Assembly (NCBI RefSeq): GCF_008360935.1
Contig: NZ_SRXO01000005.1
Coordinates: forward strand, 314,545-378,544
Reading direction: 5' to 3'
Source: Siccirubricoccus phaeus
Lineage (GTDB): Bacteria > Pseudomonadota > Alphaproteobacteria > Acetobacterales > Acetobacteraceae
DNA length: 64,000 nt
Shown in pieces: positions 16,341 to 25,565 of the stretch (the stretch's first letter is position 1; each line of letters starts with the position of its first letter). Both the position numbers and the translations under genes were made by a program. Under the pieces are notes generated by a model. The model did no database searches and was not told where the DNA came from. It saw only the letters and a list, made by a program, of their open reading frames with translations.

Positions 16341-17681
16341 ATGCGGCCGCGCTCCCTCACCCTTCGCCTGGCGCTGCTCTCGGCCGCCTGGGTCGCCCTC
16401 GGCCTCGGCGTGGCGGGCTGGCTGATCCTCTCCATCACCTCCAACCACATGCTGCGCAGCTTCGACGGCAGGCTGCTGAACCTGCTGGATGCGGTCGCCG
16501 GCGTCGCCGGGATGGGGCCGGGGGGGCAGCTTTCCGTCGGCACCGTCCGGGCGCTCTCCGCCACCAATTTCGCCCAGCCCCTCTCGGGCTATTACTGGCA
16601 GCTCGCCGCGCCCGGGGCGGGCAGCGCCACCTCCCGCTCCCTCTGGGATTCCCGCCTGCCGCCCTATGACCTTGCCGCCGGCAACGGCCCGCATGTCCGG
16701 GACGTGGCGGGGCCGCGCGGCGAGCGGCTGCGGCTTTCCGAGCGCGCCGTGGTGCCGGTGGAGGGCGGCCCGCCCCTGCTGGTGCAGGTGGCGATCGCGC
16801 GGGAGGAGCTGGATGGCGAGATCGGCCGGCTGCGCCTGCTGGTCGGCGGCACCTTCGCCCTGCTGGGGCTGGGCCTGGTGCTGGGCACGGTGGCGCTGCT
16901 GGTCTTCGGCCTGGCGCCGCTGCGCCGGGCAAGGCGCAGCCTGGCGGAGGTGCGGGCGGGGGAGCGGGAAAGGCTCGCCGCCGGCCCGGCCCCGGCCGAG
17001 ATCGCGCCGCTGCTGGAGGAGATCGACGCCCTGGTGGCGCAGAACCGCGCCACGGTGGACCGCGCCCGGGCGCATGTCGGCAATCTGGCGCATGCGCTGA
17101 AGACGCCCATCGCGGTGCAGCGCGCCGCCCTGGCGCCGGAAGCGCCGGACCTGCCCCTGGCCCAGGCGCAGAACGCGGCCATGGAGCGGCTGGTGCAGCA
17201 CCACCTGGTCCGCGCCCGGGCCGCCGCCCTGGCCGGCTCCGCCGCCACCGAGGCGGTGCCCATGGCGGTGGCCGGGGAGATCGCCCGGGTGCTGCGGCGG
17301 CTCTTCGCGGGGAAGGGGATCGAGATCGCCCTGGCCGGCGACGCCTCGGTGCGGGTGCCGGTGGACCAGCAGGACCTGGCGGAAATGCTGGGCAATTTGC
17401 TGGAGAATGCCTGCAAATGGGCCCGCCGGCGGGTCTCGCTGAACGTGGCACGCGACGGCGGCGGGGTGATGCTGCGCATCGCCGATGACGGGCCCGGCCT
17501 GCCGGAGGCGGCGCGGGAGGCGGTGCTGGCCCGCGGGATCCGGCTGGACGAGATGGCGCCGGGCAGCGGGCTCGGCCTCGCCATCGTGCGCGACCTGGCG
17601 GAGCTGTACCGCGGGCGGCTGGCACTCGATCGCGCGCCGGAAGGGGGCTTGCTGGTCAGGTTCTGGCTGCCGCTGCGCTGA
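16341..17681 (+). CDS. Sensor histidine kinase (PhoQ/QseC-like)
   Basis: This 446-residue membrane kinase has a first membrane helix at about residues 9-30 and a second at about 172-195, framing a periplasmic sensor region of some 140 residues. The dimerisation box has the phospho-acceptor His251 in NLAHALKTPI. The ATPase domain shows the N box LGNLLENACKWA, the G1 box ADDGPGL and GSGLGLAIV. It pairs with the response regulator just upstream. PhoQ- or QseC-type kinases sense cations, peptides or acidity; the signal here is unknown. Confidence 0.92.
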   Translation: MRPRSLTLRLALLSAAWVALGLGVAGWLILSITSNHMLRSFDGRLLNLLDAVAGVAGMGPGGQLSVGTVRALSATNFAQPLSGYYWQLAAPGAGSATSRSLWDSRLPPYDLAAGNGPHVRDVAGPRGERLRLSERAVVPVEGGPPLLVQVAIAREELDGEIGRLRLLVGGTFALLGLGLVLGTVALLVFGLAPLRRARRSLAEVRAGERERLAAGPAPAEIAPLLEEIDALVAQNRATVDRARAHVGNLAHALKTPIAVQRAALAPEAPDLPLAQAQNAAMERLVQHHLVRARAAALAGSAATEAVPMAVAGEIARVLRRLFAGKGIEIALAGDASVRVPVDQQDLAEMLGNLLENACKWARRRVSLNVARDGGGVMLRIADDGPGLPEAAREAVLARGIRLDEMAPGSGLGLAIVRDLAELYRGRLALDRAPEGGLLVRFWLPLR

Positions 17682-17683
17682 TT

Positions 17684-17780
17684 GGGGAAGGGCGTCGCGC
17701 CGTCAGGCGCGCCTCGCGGCGCGACCCTCCTCGAGCTCCACCCGCCAAGGGCCGAAAACCCCCTGGACCCCATGAGTTAG
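17684..17780. repeat. Dispersed repeat R4 (half element)
   Basis: The GGGCGTCGCGCCG...GGCGCGACCCTCC hairpin and the following CCCGCCAAGGGCCGAAAA tail match the element at 50526-50645. It lies directly after the kinase stop and may end that operon. Confidence 0.5.
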
Positions 17781-17831
17781 GAGCGCGTGTCGGCTATACA
17801 CTACTGGAGACCAGCCATCGGGAGACCCGCC

Positions 17832-19148
17832 ATGACCAGCTTCGACCTCATGCTCAAAGGCGGCCGGCTGGTATTGCCCTGGGGCGAAGAAAACGCGGAT
17901 GTCGGCGTCCGCAACGGCAGGATCATCGCCATCGGCGACCTGCGCACCTCGGACGCGGCCGAAACCATCGACTGCGCCGGGCTGCACGTGCTGCCGGGGC
18001 TGATCGACGCCCATGTGCATCTGCGCGACCCGGGCGACCCGAAGGTCGAGACGCTCGCCACCGGCACCAGGGCCGCCGTGCTGGGCGGCCTCGCCGCGGT
18101 GTTCGACATGCCGAACACCGCCCCCTCCATCACCGACCGCGAAAGGCTGGACTGGAAGCGCGGCTACCTGGAGGGCAATGCGTATTGCGATGTCGGCCTC
18201 TATGTCGGCGCCTCCAAGAAGAACATCGCCGAGCTGGCGGCGCTGGAACTCCAGCCCAATGTCTGCGCGGTGAAGGTTTTTGCGGGATCCTCCACCGGCG
18301 ACCTGCTGGTGGAGGACGATGCCTCCCTGGAAGCCGTCATGCGCAGCGGCCGCCGCCGCATCTGCTACCATTCCGAGGATGAGTACCGGCTGCAGGCGCG
18401 CAAGCCCGATTTCCACAGCGGCATGCCGCACCGCAACCACATGGTCTGGCGCGACGTGGAATGCGCCTTCCTCGGCACGCGGCGGCTGATGGCGCTGGCA
18501 CGGAAGACCGGGCGCCCCGCGCATATCCTGCATGTCTCCACCGCCGAGGAGCTGGAGTACCTGAAGGATTTCCGGGACGTGGCGACGGTGGAGGTGCTGC
18601 TGAACCACCTGACCCAGACGGACGAGGCCTATGACCGCCTCGGCGGCTATGCCGTGATGAACCCGCCCATCCGCGACGAGCGCCACATGCGGGCGGCCTG
18701 GGCCGCGGTGGCGGATGGCACGGTGGATGTGGTGGGCAGCGACCACGCGCCGCATTCCCGCGCCGCCAAGGAACGCCCCTGGCCGGATTGCGCCGCGGGC
18801 CTCACCGGCGTGCAGACCATCGTCCCGCTGATGCTGGACCATGTGAATGCCGGCCGGCTCTCGCTGACGCGGCTGGTGGACCTGATGTGCGCCGGCCCGG
18901 CCCGCGTCTATGGCGCGCTGAACAAGGGCAGGCTGGCCGCCGGCTACGATGCCGACTTCACCCTGGTGGACATGAAGAAGCAGCGCGTCATCGAGGAAAG
19001 CTGGATCGTCTCCCCCTGCGGCTGGACCCCCTTCGCCGGCCAGAGCTGCACCGGCTGGCCGGTGGCGACCATCATCCGCGGCCAGGCGGCGATGCGGGAG
19101 GATGAAGTGCTGGGCGCCCCGCGCGGCAAGCCGGTCACCTTCCGGTGA
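17832..19148 (+). CDS. pyrC: Dihydroorotase, class I type
   Basis: This 438-residue amidohydrolase has the metal-binding DAHVHLRDPG near residue 60, a lysine in AVKVFAGSSTG that would be the carbamylated bridging residue, histidines in ICYHSEDE and ILHVSTAEE, and the catalytic-site SDHAPH. Dihydroorotase closes carbamoyl-aspartate to dihydroorotate in pyrimidine synthesis. Related hydantoinases and allantoinases share the fold, but the GSSTG and SDHAPH context fits dihydroorotase best. The start MTSFDLM has GGGAGA upstream; a longer frame is not supported. pyrB is not adjacent. Confidence 0.85.
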   Translation: MTSFDLMLKGGRLVLPWGEENADVGVRNGRIIAIGDLRTSDAAETIDCAGLHVLPGLIDAHVHLRDPGDPKVETLATGTRAAVLGGLAAVFDMPNTAPSITDRERLDWKRGYLEGNAYCDVGLYVGASKKNIAELAALELQPNVCAVKVFAGSSTGDLLVEDDASLEAVMRSGRRRICYHSEDEYRLQARKPDFHSGMPHRNHMVWRDVECAFLGTRRLMALARKTGRPAHILHVSTAEELEYLKDFRDVATVEVLLNHLTQTDEAYDRLGGYAVMNPPIRDERHMRAAWAAVADGTVDVVGSDHAPHSRAAKERPWPDCAAGLTGVQTIVPLMLDHVNAGRLSLTRLVDLMCAGPARVYGALNKGRLAAGYDADFTLVDMKKQRVIEESWIVSPCGWTPFAGQSCTGWPVATIIRGQAAMREDEVLGAPRGKPVTFR

Positions 19149-19258
19149 TCCCTGCGGCCCGGGCTCGCGTCTGACCCTGTTCTGGTGACATCGCTCACAT
19201 CCCGCTTCGCCGCCGGGCCTGCACCCTCGGCGGAGCGCAAACGGGGAGGAAAGGGGCG

Positions 19259-19687
19259 ATGGCCGGGTCCTACAAGGGCGCCTGCTTCTGCGGCGCGGTC
19301 GAGATCGAGGTGAGCGGCGAGCCCGAGGCCATGGGCTATTGCCATTGCCGCTCCTGCCGCTCCTGGTCCGGCGGGCCGGTGAATGCCTTCAGCCTGTGGG
19401 CGCCTGATGCGGTGCGGGTCACCAAGGGGGAGGCGGAGATCGCCAGCTTCGCGAAGACGGAGCTGAGCCACCGGCAATTCTGCCGCCGCTGCGGCGGCCA
19501 TCTGATGACCCGCCACCCGCCGCTGCGGATGGTGGATGTCTTCGCCGCCACCCTCCCGGAGCTGCCCTTCCGCCCCGGCGTGCATGTGAATTATGCCGAG
19601 ACGGTGCTGCCCATGCGGGACGGGCTGCCGAAGCTGCGGGATTTCCCGAAGGAGTTCGGCGGCAGCGGCGAGGTGGTGGCGGAGTAG
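19259..19687 (+). CDS. GFA-family zinc protein
   Basis: This 142-residue protein belongs to the glutathione-dependent formaldehyde-activating (GFA) fold. It has the zinc-binding motifs CFCGAVE, YCHCRSCR and FCRRCGGHL. Despite the family name most members have unknown roles, and enzymatic formaldehyde activation is disputed even for the founder. GAGGAAAGGGG precedes the start. A formate dehydrogenase cluster begins just downstream, so a C1-metabolism link is tempting but unproven. The GFA gene points towards that cluster's left-hand arm. Confidence 0.85.
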   Translation: MAGSYKGACFCGAVEIEVSGEPEAMGYCHCRSCRSWSGGPVNAFSLWAPDAVRVTKGEAEIASFAKTELSHRQFCRRCGGHLMTRHPPLRMVDVFAATLPELPFRPGVHVNYAETVLPMRDGLPKLRDFPKEFGGSGEVVAE

Positions 19688-19860
19688 CGTCTCCCGCCCC
19701 GCGGCGCCGCGGCGATCGTGCCCGGCGCCGCGGCACAGCCTCCCGTATGGCCGGGCGCCGGGGCCCGCCCGCGCTTCGGCGCTCATCCGGCTGCCGGCGG
19801 CGTGCTGCGCGGCGGCCCCGCCGCGGGAATGGCGCCCCCATCCCCGGCCGGCGGCCCGGT

Positions 19861-20601
19861 TCACTTGCGGCGGCGGGACGGGGCGGGCGGCGGCGCGGCC
19901 TGCCCCGCCGCAGGGCCGGGCGGCTTTGCCTGCTTCGCCTCGGCGGCGCGCTCGAACAGCGCCTCGAGCACCTCCAGCAGTGCCGCATCCCCTGGCGAAG
20001 GGAAGCGTTTCCGCAGCGCGTCGCCGTACAGGGTGGCGGCGAGGGAGTGGCGGAAGGGCAGCGGCGCGCCCCGTGCCGCCGCCGCCTGCGCGAAGCCGAG
20101 CGTATCGGCATCGACCGGCACCACGATCCCGAAGCCGGCATGGAACGGCCCGGCATCGAAGAGGCGGAGGCCGAAGGCCAGACCCTCCGGCGCCGAAGCT
20201 TCCAGCCCCCTGTCCATCAACCAAAGCCGCGCCCCGCCGGTCAGCAGGTCCTCTGCCCAGATGCCGGCGGCCTGGTGCCGCCCCGCCGCCCGGAACAGCG
20301 AGAAGCGGGCCCCGGCCATGGCTTCCGCCAGGGCCCGGTCAGGCGGGTCGAGCGCGGCGGCGCCCTTGTGGAGGAAGCCGTCATAGGCCCGCCGGCCGCG
20401 CTGATTCGGCTCGAACAGCGCGATGTCCACCAGCATCTCGAAGACCTGGGCATCATCCGGAGCGCCCTCGGCGCCGGGCAGGATCTGCTTCAGGGCACGG
20501 GTGAAGTCCGCCTTGCCACAGGCCTTGGGCGCCAGGCGCAGCACGCGCCGCATGCCGGCGCGGATGGGGTCGTAGCGGGCCAATGCCTGCTTGCGCGTCA
20601 T
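19861..20601 (-). CDS. Unknown protein coupled to the polyferredoxin gene
   Basis: This 246-residue protein is not recognised. It is rich in Ala and mostly helical, with a conserved-looking core (VFEMLVDIALFEPNQRGRRAYDGFL, then FSLFRAAGRH). The C-terminus is a Pro/Ala/Arg tail. No membrane segment or cysteine motif is seen. Its ATG overlaps the stop of the polyferredoxin gene (ATGA) and a GGAGGA site sits just before it, so translation is probably coupled. It should therefore work with that Fe-S protein in the formate dehydrogenase region. Confidence 0.65.
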   Translation of the reverse strand: MTRKQALARYDPIRAGMRRVLRLAPKACGKADFTRALKQILPGAEGAPDDAQVFEMLVDIALFEPNQRGRRAYDGFLHKGAAALDPPDRALAEAMAGARFSLFRAAGRHQAAGIWAEDLLTGGARLWLMDRGLEASAPEGLAFGLRLFDAGPFHAGFGIVVPVDADTLGFAQAAAARGAPLPFRHSLAATLYGDALRKRFPSPGDAALLEVLEALFERAAEAKQAKPPGPAAGQAAPPPAPSRRRK

Positions 20602-22733
20602 TCCTCCTGATCTCTCTCCCGCAGCCAATCCTCCGTCGTCCGCGTCGCCGGTCGGGGCGGGCCAGCATAGGGGTCCAGCGCCGATTCGGTGGCGGCGACG
20701 GCGCGGCAATCTTCGCACATCTCCAGCACCGCCAGGCGGGACTGGTCCTGGAACATCCAATGCCCGCTCGCCTGCAGCTTCGCCTTCACCCGGGCGAGGC
20801 TGCTCTGCGTGCCGAAGGGCCGGGCGCAGCGGGCGCAGAGCGCCGGCGGCTCCGCTTTCACCACCACCGGCCGGGTGGCGGATTCGGAGAAATTCAGCCG
20901 CGGCTCCAGGCTGATCACCTTCTCCGGGCAGGTCGCCACGCAGAGGCCGCATTGCACGCAGGCGGCCTCGGAAAAACTCAGCTCCGGCCGGTCCGGGTTG
21001 GCGGTGAAGGCCTGGGTCGGGCAGACCATGGTGCAGGCGAGGCAGAGCGTGCAGCCCGCCGCCGCGACGCGCGCCTGGCCGAAGGGCGCCTTCTCCGGCA
21101 GCGCCACCACCGCCGGGCCGTCGCCGCCATGCAGGGCGGCGAGCGCCTGCCGCAGCACCTCCCGCGGCGTGCCCAAGGCGAGGAAGCTGGCGGCCGGGCG
21201 CGGGGTGCGGAGCGCCAGGGCGGGGGCAAGCGCCTCGGCCAGGGTGAAGGGGTCGTCGGTCTCGATGGCGGCGGCGCGGAGCGGCCTGCTCTCCAGCCCG
21301 AGGCCCGACAGCGTGGCTGCCATATAGTCCAGGTTGCGGAACAGCCCCTCCGCGCCATGCGGCCGATGCGCGGGCAGCAGCACCCGCACCCCCGCCGCGC
21401 CCCAGGCGAAGGCGGCGGCCAGCAGGGAGAGGTCCACCTGCGTCGCCTCGTTCAGCCGGAGCGGCAGGATTCGGGCCGGCAGCCCCTCGCCATGCCGGGC
21501 CAGGGCGTCGATCAGCGCTTCCCCCTGCGCCCCGCCATGCAGCAGCAGCACGGGATCGCGGCCGCCCGCCTCGGCGAAGCCCAGCAGCAGGGCGCGGGCC
21601 TGGGCCAGCACCGTGCCGGGCGGCGGCAGGGCATAGGTGATGGCCCCGGTCGGGCAGACCGCGGCGCAGGCGCCGCAGCCGGCGCAGATCTCGGCGCTGA
21701 GCGCCACATGCTCGGCCGGCTTCGCCCCTGGCGGCGGCACTCCCGGCGCGCCTTGCGGCGGCATCTCCGGCGCGCCTGGCAGCACCGTCTCCCGCGCGCC
21801 TTGCGGCACCGTCTCCCGCGCGCCTTGCGGCGCGACCCCCGGCGTAATGGCCCCGGTCGGGCAGAGATCCAGGCACCTCGTACAGCCGGTGCGGCGGTTG
21901 CGGGCATGGGCGCAAAGCCCCGCCTCGAACTGCACGAAGCGCGGCTTGTCGAATTCGCCCACCAGCCCGCCCGCCTCGGCGATGAGCTTCTCCACCGCCG
22001 CCGCATCCCCCGGCGCGGCGCGCAGATAGCCGATCCGCCCCGCCGGCAGCAGGGCCGGGCCGCCGGTGAGGTCGAGGATCAGGTCGCAGCGGCTCCGCGC
22101 CCCGTCCTTCCCCGGCCCCCACGCATACCGGGCGCGGGAGGCGGGGGAGGGGGCGGCATAGCCATCCACCACCACCTCGAACTGGCCGAGCCAGCCGGTG
22201 GCGCTGCGGGCGCGGCCGCGCAGGATGGGGAATTCGGCACTGCGGGGCGGCGTCACCGCCGTCTCGCCGGTCAGCAGCACCGTCAGGTCCAGCCGCTCCG
22301 CCAGGCGCTGGGCCGCGGCGATCGCCGTCTCGTCGCGGCCCAGTACCAGGGCGACGCCCTCGCTCTTCAGCGGCACCAGCGGCGTGGCCGGCAGGGGGAC
22401 CGCGGCGGCGGCCAGCAGCGCCGCCATCTTCGGCCCGGCTTGCGCGGCCTCCGCCGACCAGCCGGCCTGCTCCCGAAGGTTCACGAAGGCGAGGGGCGCG
22501 GCGCTGCCCGCCGCCTCCGCCTCCTGGGCGAAGAGCGGCGCTTCCTGGGTGCAGCCCACCGTCACCGGCCGCCCTTCCCCCAGCGCCGCGAGGAAACGGT
22601 CGAGCTGGCTGCGGCAGAGCTGCTCGGCCATGCGCAATTCCGTCCCCTGCGCGGCGCAGCCCCGGGCCAGGGCGCGGCCGTCGAGCGGCATGCTGTCCTC
22701 GCAACTGCAGACGAAGGCGATGCGGTCGGTCAT
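20598..22733 (-). CDS. Multi-cluster 4Fe-4S protein of the formate dehydrogenase region
   Basis: This 711-residue protein starts MTDRIAFVCSCEDSM. Two pairs of 4Fe-4S motifs follow: CTRCLDLCPTGAI and CAGCGACAAVCPTGAI, then CTLCLACTMVCPTQAF and CVQCGLCVATCPEKVI. Between the pairs lies an FlpD/MvhD-like stretch, and the C-terminus has CxxC pairs like a zinc ribbon. It is probably an electron carrier. Similar proteins sit beside formate dehydrogenase operons in other alphaproteobacteria, but their function is not settled. A 40-residue Pro/Gly-rich repeat splits the first pair. The gene is divergent from the lipoate-ligase-like gene, 174 bp away. Confidence 0.85.
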   Translation of the reverse strand: MTDRIAFVCSCEDSMPLDGRALARGCAAQGTELRMAEQLCRSQLDRFLAALGEGRPVTVGCTQEAPLFAQEAEAAGSAAPLAFVNLREQAGWSAEAAQAGPKMAALLAAAAVPLPATPLVPLKSEGVALVLGRDETAIAAAQRLAERLDLTVLLTGETAVTPPRSAEFPILRGRARSATGWLGQFEVVVDGYAAPSPASRARYAWGPGKDGARSRCDLILDLTGGPALLPAGRIGYLRAAPGDAAAVEKLIAEAGGLVGEFDKPRFVQFEAGLCAHARNRRTGCTRCLDLCPTGAITPGVAPQGARETVPQGARETVLPGAPEMPPQGAPGVPPPGAKPAEHVALSAEICAGCGACAAVCPTGAITYALPPPGTVLAQARALLLGFAEAGGRDPVLLLHGGAQGEALIDALARHGEGLPARILPLRLNEATQVDLSLLAAAFAWGAAGVRVLLPAHRPHGAEGLFRNLDYMAATLSGLGLESRPLRAAAIETDDPFTLAEALAPALALRTPRPAASFLALGTPREVLRQALAALHGGDGPAVVALPEKAPFGQARVAAAGCTLCLACTMVCPTQAFTANPDRPELSFSEAACVQCGLCVATCPEKVISLEPRLNFSESATRPVVVKAEPPALCARCARPFGTQSSLARVKAKLQASGHWMFQDQSRLAVLEMCEDCRAVAATESALDPYAGPPRPATRTTEDWLRERDQEE

Positions 22734-22907
22734 CCTGGCACCCGGCTGGTCGCCCGCCGCGGCCGGCCCGGGGAGGGGCCGGCCGCGGCGGACCACGGTG
22801 GAGAGAAGCTGGCGGCCGGCCCGCGCGGCCCGGCGAGGGCGGGACGCCGGGCCCTGGTCCGGGCTTGGTCCCGGCCATATATGCGCCGGCTGAAGCTTCT
22901 GCGAGGG

Positions 22908-23597
22908 ATGACACGCATCCGCCCTGGCCTGCCGCCGCTGCCCAGCCTGTTCCGCCCCACCGCGCTGCGGGAGGGGGGCGATGCCTTCGCCCGGGCGCAG
23001 GAGCGGGCAGCGCAGGACGGGGCCGGGGCGCTGTTCTGGGTCTCCGCCTATGCCAGGGCGGAGGCGGCGGTGGTGCTGGAGCCGGAGATGCCTCTGGCGG
23101 CGGCGCGCCTCGCCCTGCATGCCGCGGCCAATGCGCTGGCGGATGCGGTGGCGGCGCTCGGCCCGCCGGAACGGGCGGTGGCGCTGCGCTGGCCGGGGCT
23201 GCTGCTGGTGGAGGGCGGGGAATGCGGCTGCGTGCGCCTTGCCGCCCCGCCCGGCGCGGCGCCGGCGGCGGTGCCGGACTGGCTGGTGGTGGGGATGGAG
23301 CTGCGCCTGGCCTTCCCCGAACGCCACATCCCCGGCGACACCCCCGGGCAGACCAGCCTGTTCGAGGAAGGGTTTTCTGACGCGCTGGACGCCGCCGAGC
23401 TGACCGCCGCCTGGGCGCGGCACCTGATGGCCGGGCTGGAGGAATGGCAGTCCCGCGGGCCGCGGCGGCTGATCGGGACCTTCCTTGCCCGGCTGGCGGA
23501 TGCGCCGGAGGGGGCGCGGCGGGGGATCGAACCTGGGACGGGGGCGCTGGTGGTGGAGCGGGACGGGGTGCGGGAGAGGTGGGAGTTGCCGTGGTGA
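22908..23597 (+). CDS. Biotin/lipoate protein ligase-like protein
   Basis: This 229-residue protein looks like the BPL/LPL ligase-fold family found in alphaproteobacterial formate dehydrogenase clusters. It has a RWPGLLLVEGGECGCVRL segment in place of the classical ligase loop, WLVVGMELRL, and a late GTGALVVERDG that resembles the small C-terminal domain. Whether it acylates anything is unknown. The start is uncertain: ATG at 22908 is preceded by GAGGG at very short spacing, and an in-frame ATG at 22881 has no good site. It opens the right-pointing gene series that leads to the dehydrogenase subunits. Confidence 0.6.
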   Translation: MTRIRPGLPPLPSLFRPTALREGGDAFARAQERAAQDGAGALFWVSAYARAEAAVVLEPEMPLAAARLALHAAANALADAVAALGPPERAVALRWPGLLLVEGGECGCVRLAAPPGAAPAAVPDWLVVGMELRLAFPERHIPGDTPGQTSLFEEGFSDALDAAELTAAWARHLMAGLEEWQSRGPRRLIGTFLARLADAPEGARRGIEPGTGALVVERDGVRERWELPW

Positions 23598-23994
23598 GGG
23601 GCCGGGAGCCGGGTTGGCCGGGCTGCGCCGCCGGGCCGGAGCGTGGCCGCGCCCCCACGCCCGGCGATCGCTGCGCCCCCGCCCCTATGAGCGCGGCGCG
23701 CCCGGCGCCCCCTGCGACGAGGAAGGAAGAACGCCGCTTTCTCTCCCCCGCTGGCGGGGGAGGGTTAGGGTGGGGGTGGTGCCGGGCGTGGGGGTGGTGC
23801 CGGGCGTGGGGGTGGAACGGGGCGTGGGGGTGGAACGGGGCGGGGCGGTATCGGGTGCGGGGCTGGTATCGGCCGTTGAGATGGCATCGACCGTCGGGAT
23901 GGCACCGGGCGCGGGGACGATGTCGGGCCTGGGTCCGGACCCGGGCCCGGGGCCAACTTCAAGCCCCGGGCGCACGCCCGGGCGGGAGGCCGCC
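23598..23994. other. Gene-free spacer with minisatellite and palindrome
   Basis: This 397-bp region lies inside the formate dehydrogenase gene series. It contains a CCCCCGCTGGCGGGGG palindrome at about 23745-23760, shared with 53966-53981, then four 18-bp tandem units at 23770-23841. No gene is evident. Confidence 0.6.
23770..23841 (+). repeat. Minisatellite, four 18-bp units
   Basis: Two units read GTGGGGGTGGTGCCGGGC and the next two GTGGGGGTGGAACGGGGC, arranged head to tail without gaps. They lie 150 bp upstream of the DUF6505-like gene. Confidence 0.85.
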
Positions 23995-24525
23995 ATGATC
24001 CGTCTCCCCCGCACCATCCGGCTCGACCCCTCCGACCTGGTCATCTTCGAACGCGCCGCCGCGCCCGGCGAATGGGCCGTGCCCGGCGGCTTCGAATTCT
24101 GGGACAGCGACCCCGCCACCCTCACCGGCAAGCGCCGCCAGGCCTTCCGCGGCGGCTTCCTCGGCCTGGCCAGCCTCGGCTGGTCCACCCTGGTGGAGGT
24201 GGTGGAGGCCAGCGCCGCCGAGCGCGAGGCGGCGCTCACCGCCCTCGCCGCCCATATCCTTTCCGCCCATGGCGCGCCGGATGCGGCCGCCGCCCGGGCC
24301 GCGGCCGAGGAGGAAATCGCCTTCGCCGCCTCCCTCTGCGATCACCCGCCCGGCACCGTGCTCGCCCTGTCCCGCCGCGTGGAGGAAGGCGCGGTGCGCG
24401 AGCAGTTCCGCACCCTGCACCGCCGCGCCGAGCCGCTGCGCGACCCCGGCGCCCTGCCGGTGTTTGCCGTGGTGGAGGAGGTGGAGGACCTGCCCCCCGA
24501 CCGTCCGGACCTGACCCTGCTATGA
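23995..24525 (+). CDS. DUF6505-like protein
   Basis: This 176-residue cytoplasmic protein is likely the DUF6505 member usual in these clusters (family name from memory of the gene neighbourhood). It starts MIRLPRTIRLDPSDL and has GEWAVPGGFEFWD, FRGGFLGLASLGWSTLVEV and IAFAASLCDHPPG. No catalytic motif is evident. GGGAGG lies about 7 bases before the start; the longer frame upstream runs through the minisatellite and is rejected. Its stop overlaps the next ATG (ATGA), so it is coupled to the DUF6352-like gene. The role is unknown, presumably in formate dehydrogenase maturation. Confidence 0.65.
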   Translation: MIRLPRTIRLDPSDLVIFERAAAPGEWAVPGGFEFWDSDPATLTGKRRQAFRGGFLGLASLGWSTLVEVVEASAAEREAALTALAAHILSAHGAPDAAAARAAAEEEIAFAASLCDHPPGTVLALSRRVEEGAVREQFRTLHRRAEPLRDPGALPVFAVVEEVEDLPPDRPDLTLL

Positions 24526-25565
24526 CCCCTTTCCTCCCGGCCCCCGGCGAATTCTGGCTCGCCTCCGGCCACCATCTCTGCGATCGCGACGCGGCCGGGC
24601 GGCTGGTTCCCACCCCCGATCTCTGGCGCGCCTTCCTCGCCCGGCCGGAGCTGGTGCCGCCGGAGGACGCCTGCGCCGCGGAGCGCGCCCTGCATGCCGG
24701 CCTGCTCGCCACCCCCCTGCGCCCGGTAGGGCCGGCCGAGGTGGCGGCGCTGGAAGATGCCGATGCGCGGGAGAATTGGGCGCTCTTCCTCGCCTTCCGC
24801 GACCGGGTCCAGGCGGCGCCGACGCTGGAGGCGGCGTGGCTGTCCTTCTACCGCGGTGATGTCCGCGGCATCCCGCCCATTTTCCTGCAGATGCTGACGC
24901 ATCTGGTGGCGCGCGCCGCCATGGAGGGGGAAGCGGATGCCTTCACCCTCCGCGCCGCCGAATGCCTCTTCCGCCCGCAGCGCGCCGCCATCCACCACGG
25001 CGCCACCCTGCTGGCGGATGAGGAGGTGCTGGAGGCGCGCGCCGCCGATGGCGATTTCGGCGCCATCGGCCGGCTGCTGGCCGAGGCCGGGGCGCCGCCG
25101 CGCGAGGTGGAGCTGGAGGTGCTCTCCGAAGCGCTGGCGCCCGCCTATGCCGCGCGCTCCGACGCGCACGACCTCGCCCTCGACATCGCCGAGGGGCGGC
25201 CGGGCCAGGCCGGCCTCGCCCGGGCGCTGGAACGCTTCATTCGCCATGCGATCGGCGAGGCGGTGGTGATCCGCCCCGTCCCGGTCATCGAGGATCAGAA
25301 TTGGCGCTGGCATGTCGGGCTGGATGCCGAGGCGACCGCCATCGCCAACGCCCTCTGGCGCGGCGAACAAGTGGCGCAGGCGCGGCTCGCCCGCCTCCTC
25401 TGGCTCGGCGTGCTGGAATTCACCGAGACCTCCCGCGTCCTGCCGGAGGTGGCGGGGCGGCCGGTCTATCTGGCGCTCGCCATGGATGCGGCGCAGAGGG
25501 TGCGGCTGAAGCCGCAGAACCTCGCCACCGGCCTGCCGCTGAAAGCCGCGGAGCAGGCGACATGA
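24522..25565 (+). CDS. DUF6352-like protein
   Basis: This 347-residue protein begins MTPFLPAPGEFWLASGHHL and has FRPQRAAIHHGATLLADEE and ENWALFLAFRDRV. It is largely helical, with no signal peptide or cysteine motif. It resembles the DUF6352 proteins found with DUF6505, DUF3305 and DUF3306 in formate dehydrogenase clusters; the name is recalled from context rather than searched. ATGA overlaps join it to the genes on both sides. A maturation or assembly role is inferred from position only. Confidence 0.65.
   Translation: MTPFLPAPGEFWLASGHHLCDRDAAGRLVPTPDLWRAFLARPELVPPEDACAAERALHAGLLATPLRPVGPAEVAALEDADARENWALFLAFRDRVQAAPTLEAAWLSFYRGDVRGIPPIFLQMLTHLVARAAMEGEADAFTLRAAECLFRPQRAAIHHGATLLADEEVLEARAADGDFGAIGRLLAEAGAPPREVELEVLSEALAPAYAARSDAHDLALDIAEGRPGQAGLARALERFIRHAIGEAVVIRPVPVIEDQNWRWHVGLDAEATAIANALWRGEQVAQARLARLLWLGVLEFTETSRVLPEVAGRPVYLALAMDAAQRVRLKPQNLATGLPLKAAEQAT

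Noticed and set aside
21724..21845. CRISPR array in the polyferredoxin region
   Set aside because: The units are short, adjacent and in frame with a protein, with no unique spacers between them.
20583..22907. Long plus-strand extension before the lipoate-ligase-like gene
   Set aside because: It lies opposite the polyferredoxin with its 4Fe-4S motifs and has the residue bias of an antisense frame.
19861..23658. A continuous 1265-codon minus-strand frame over the polyferredoxin region
   Set aside because: It is mostly an Arg/Pro/Ala-rich shadow frame. Only its last 246 codons have protein character and a coupled start. High GC content removes stop codons and produces such long false frames.
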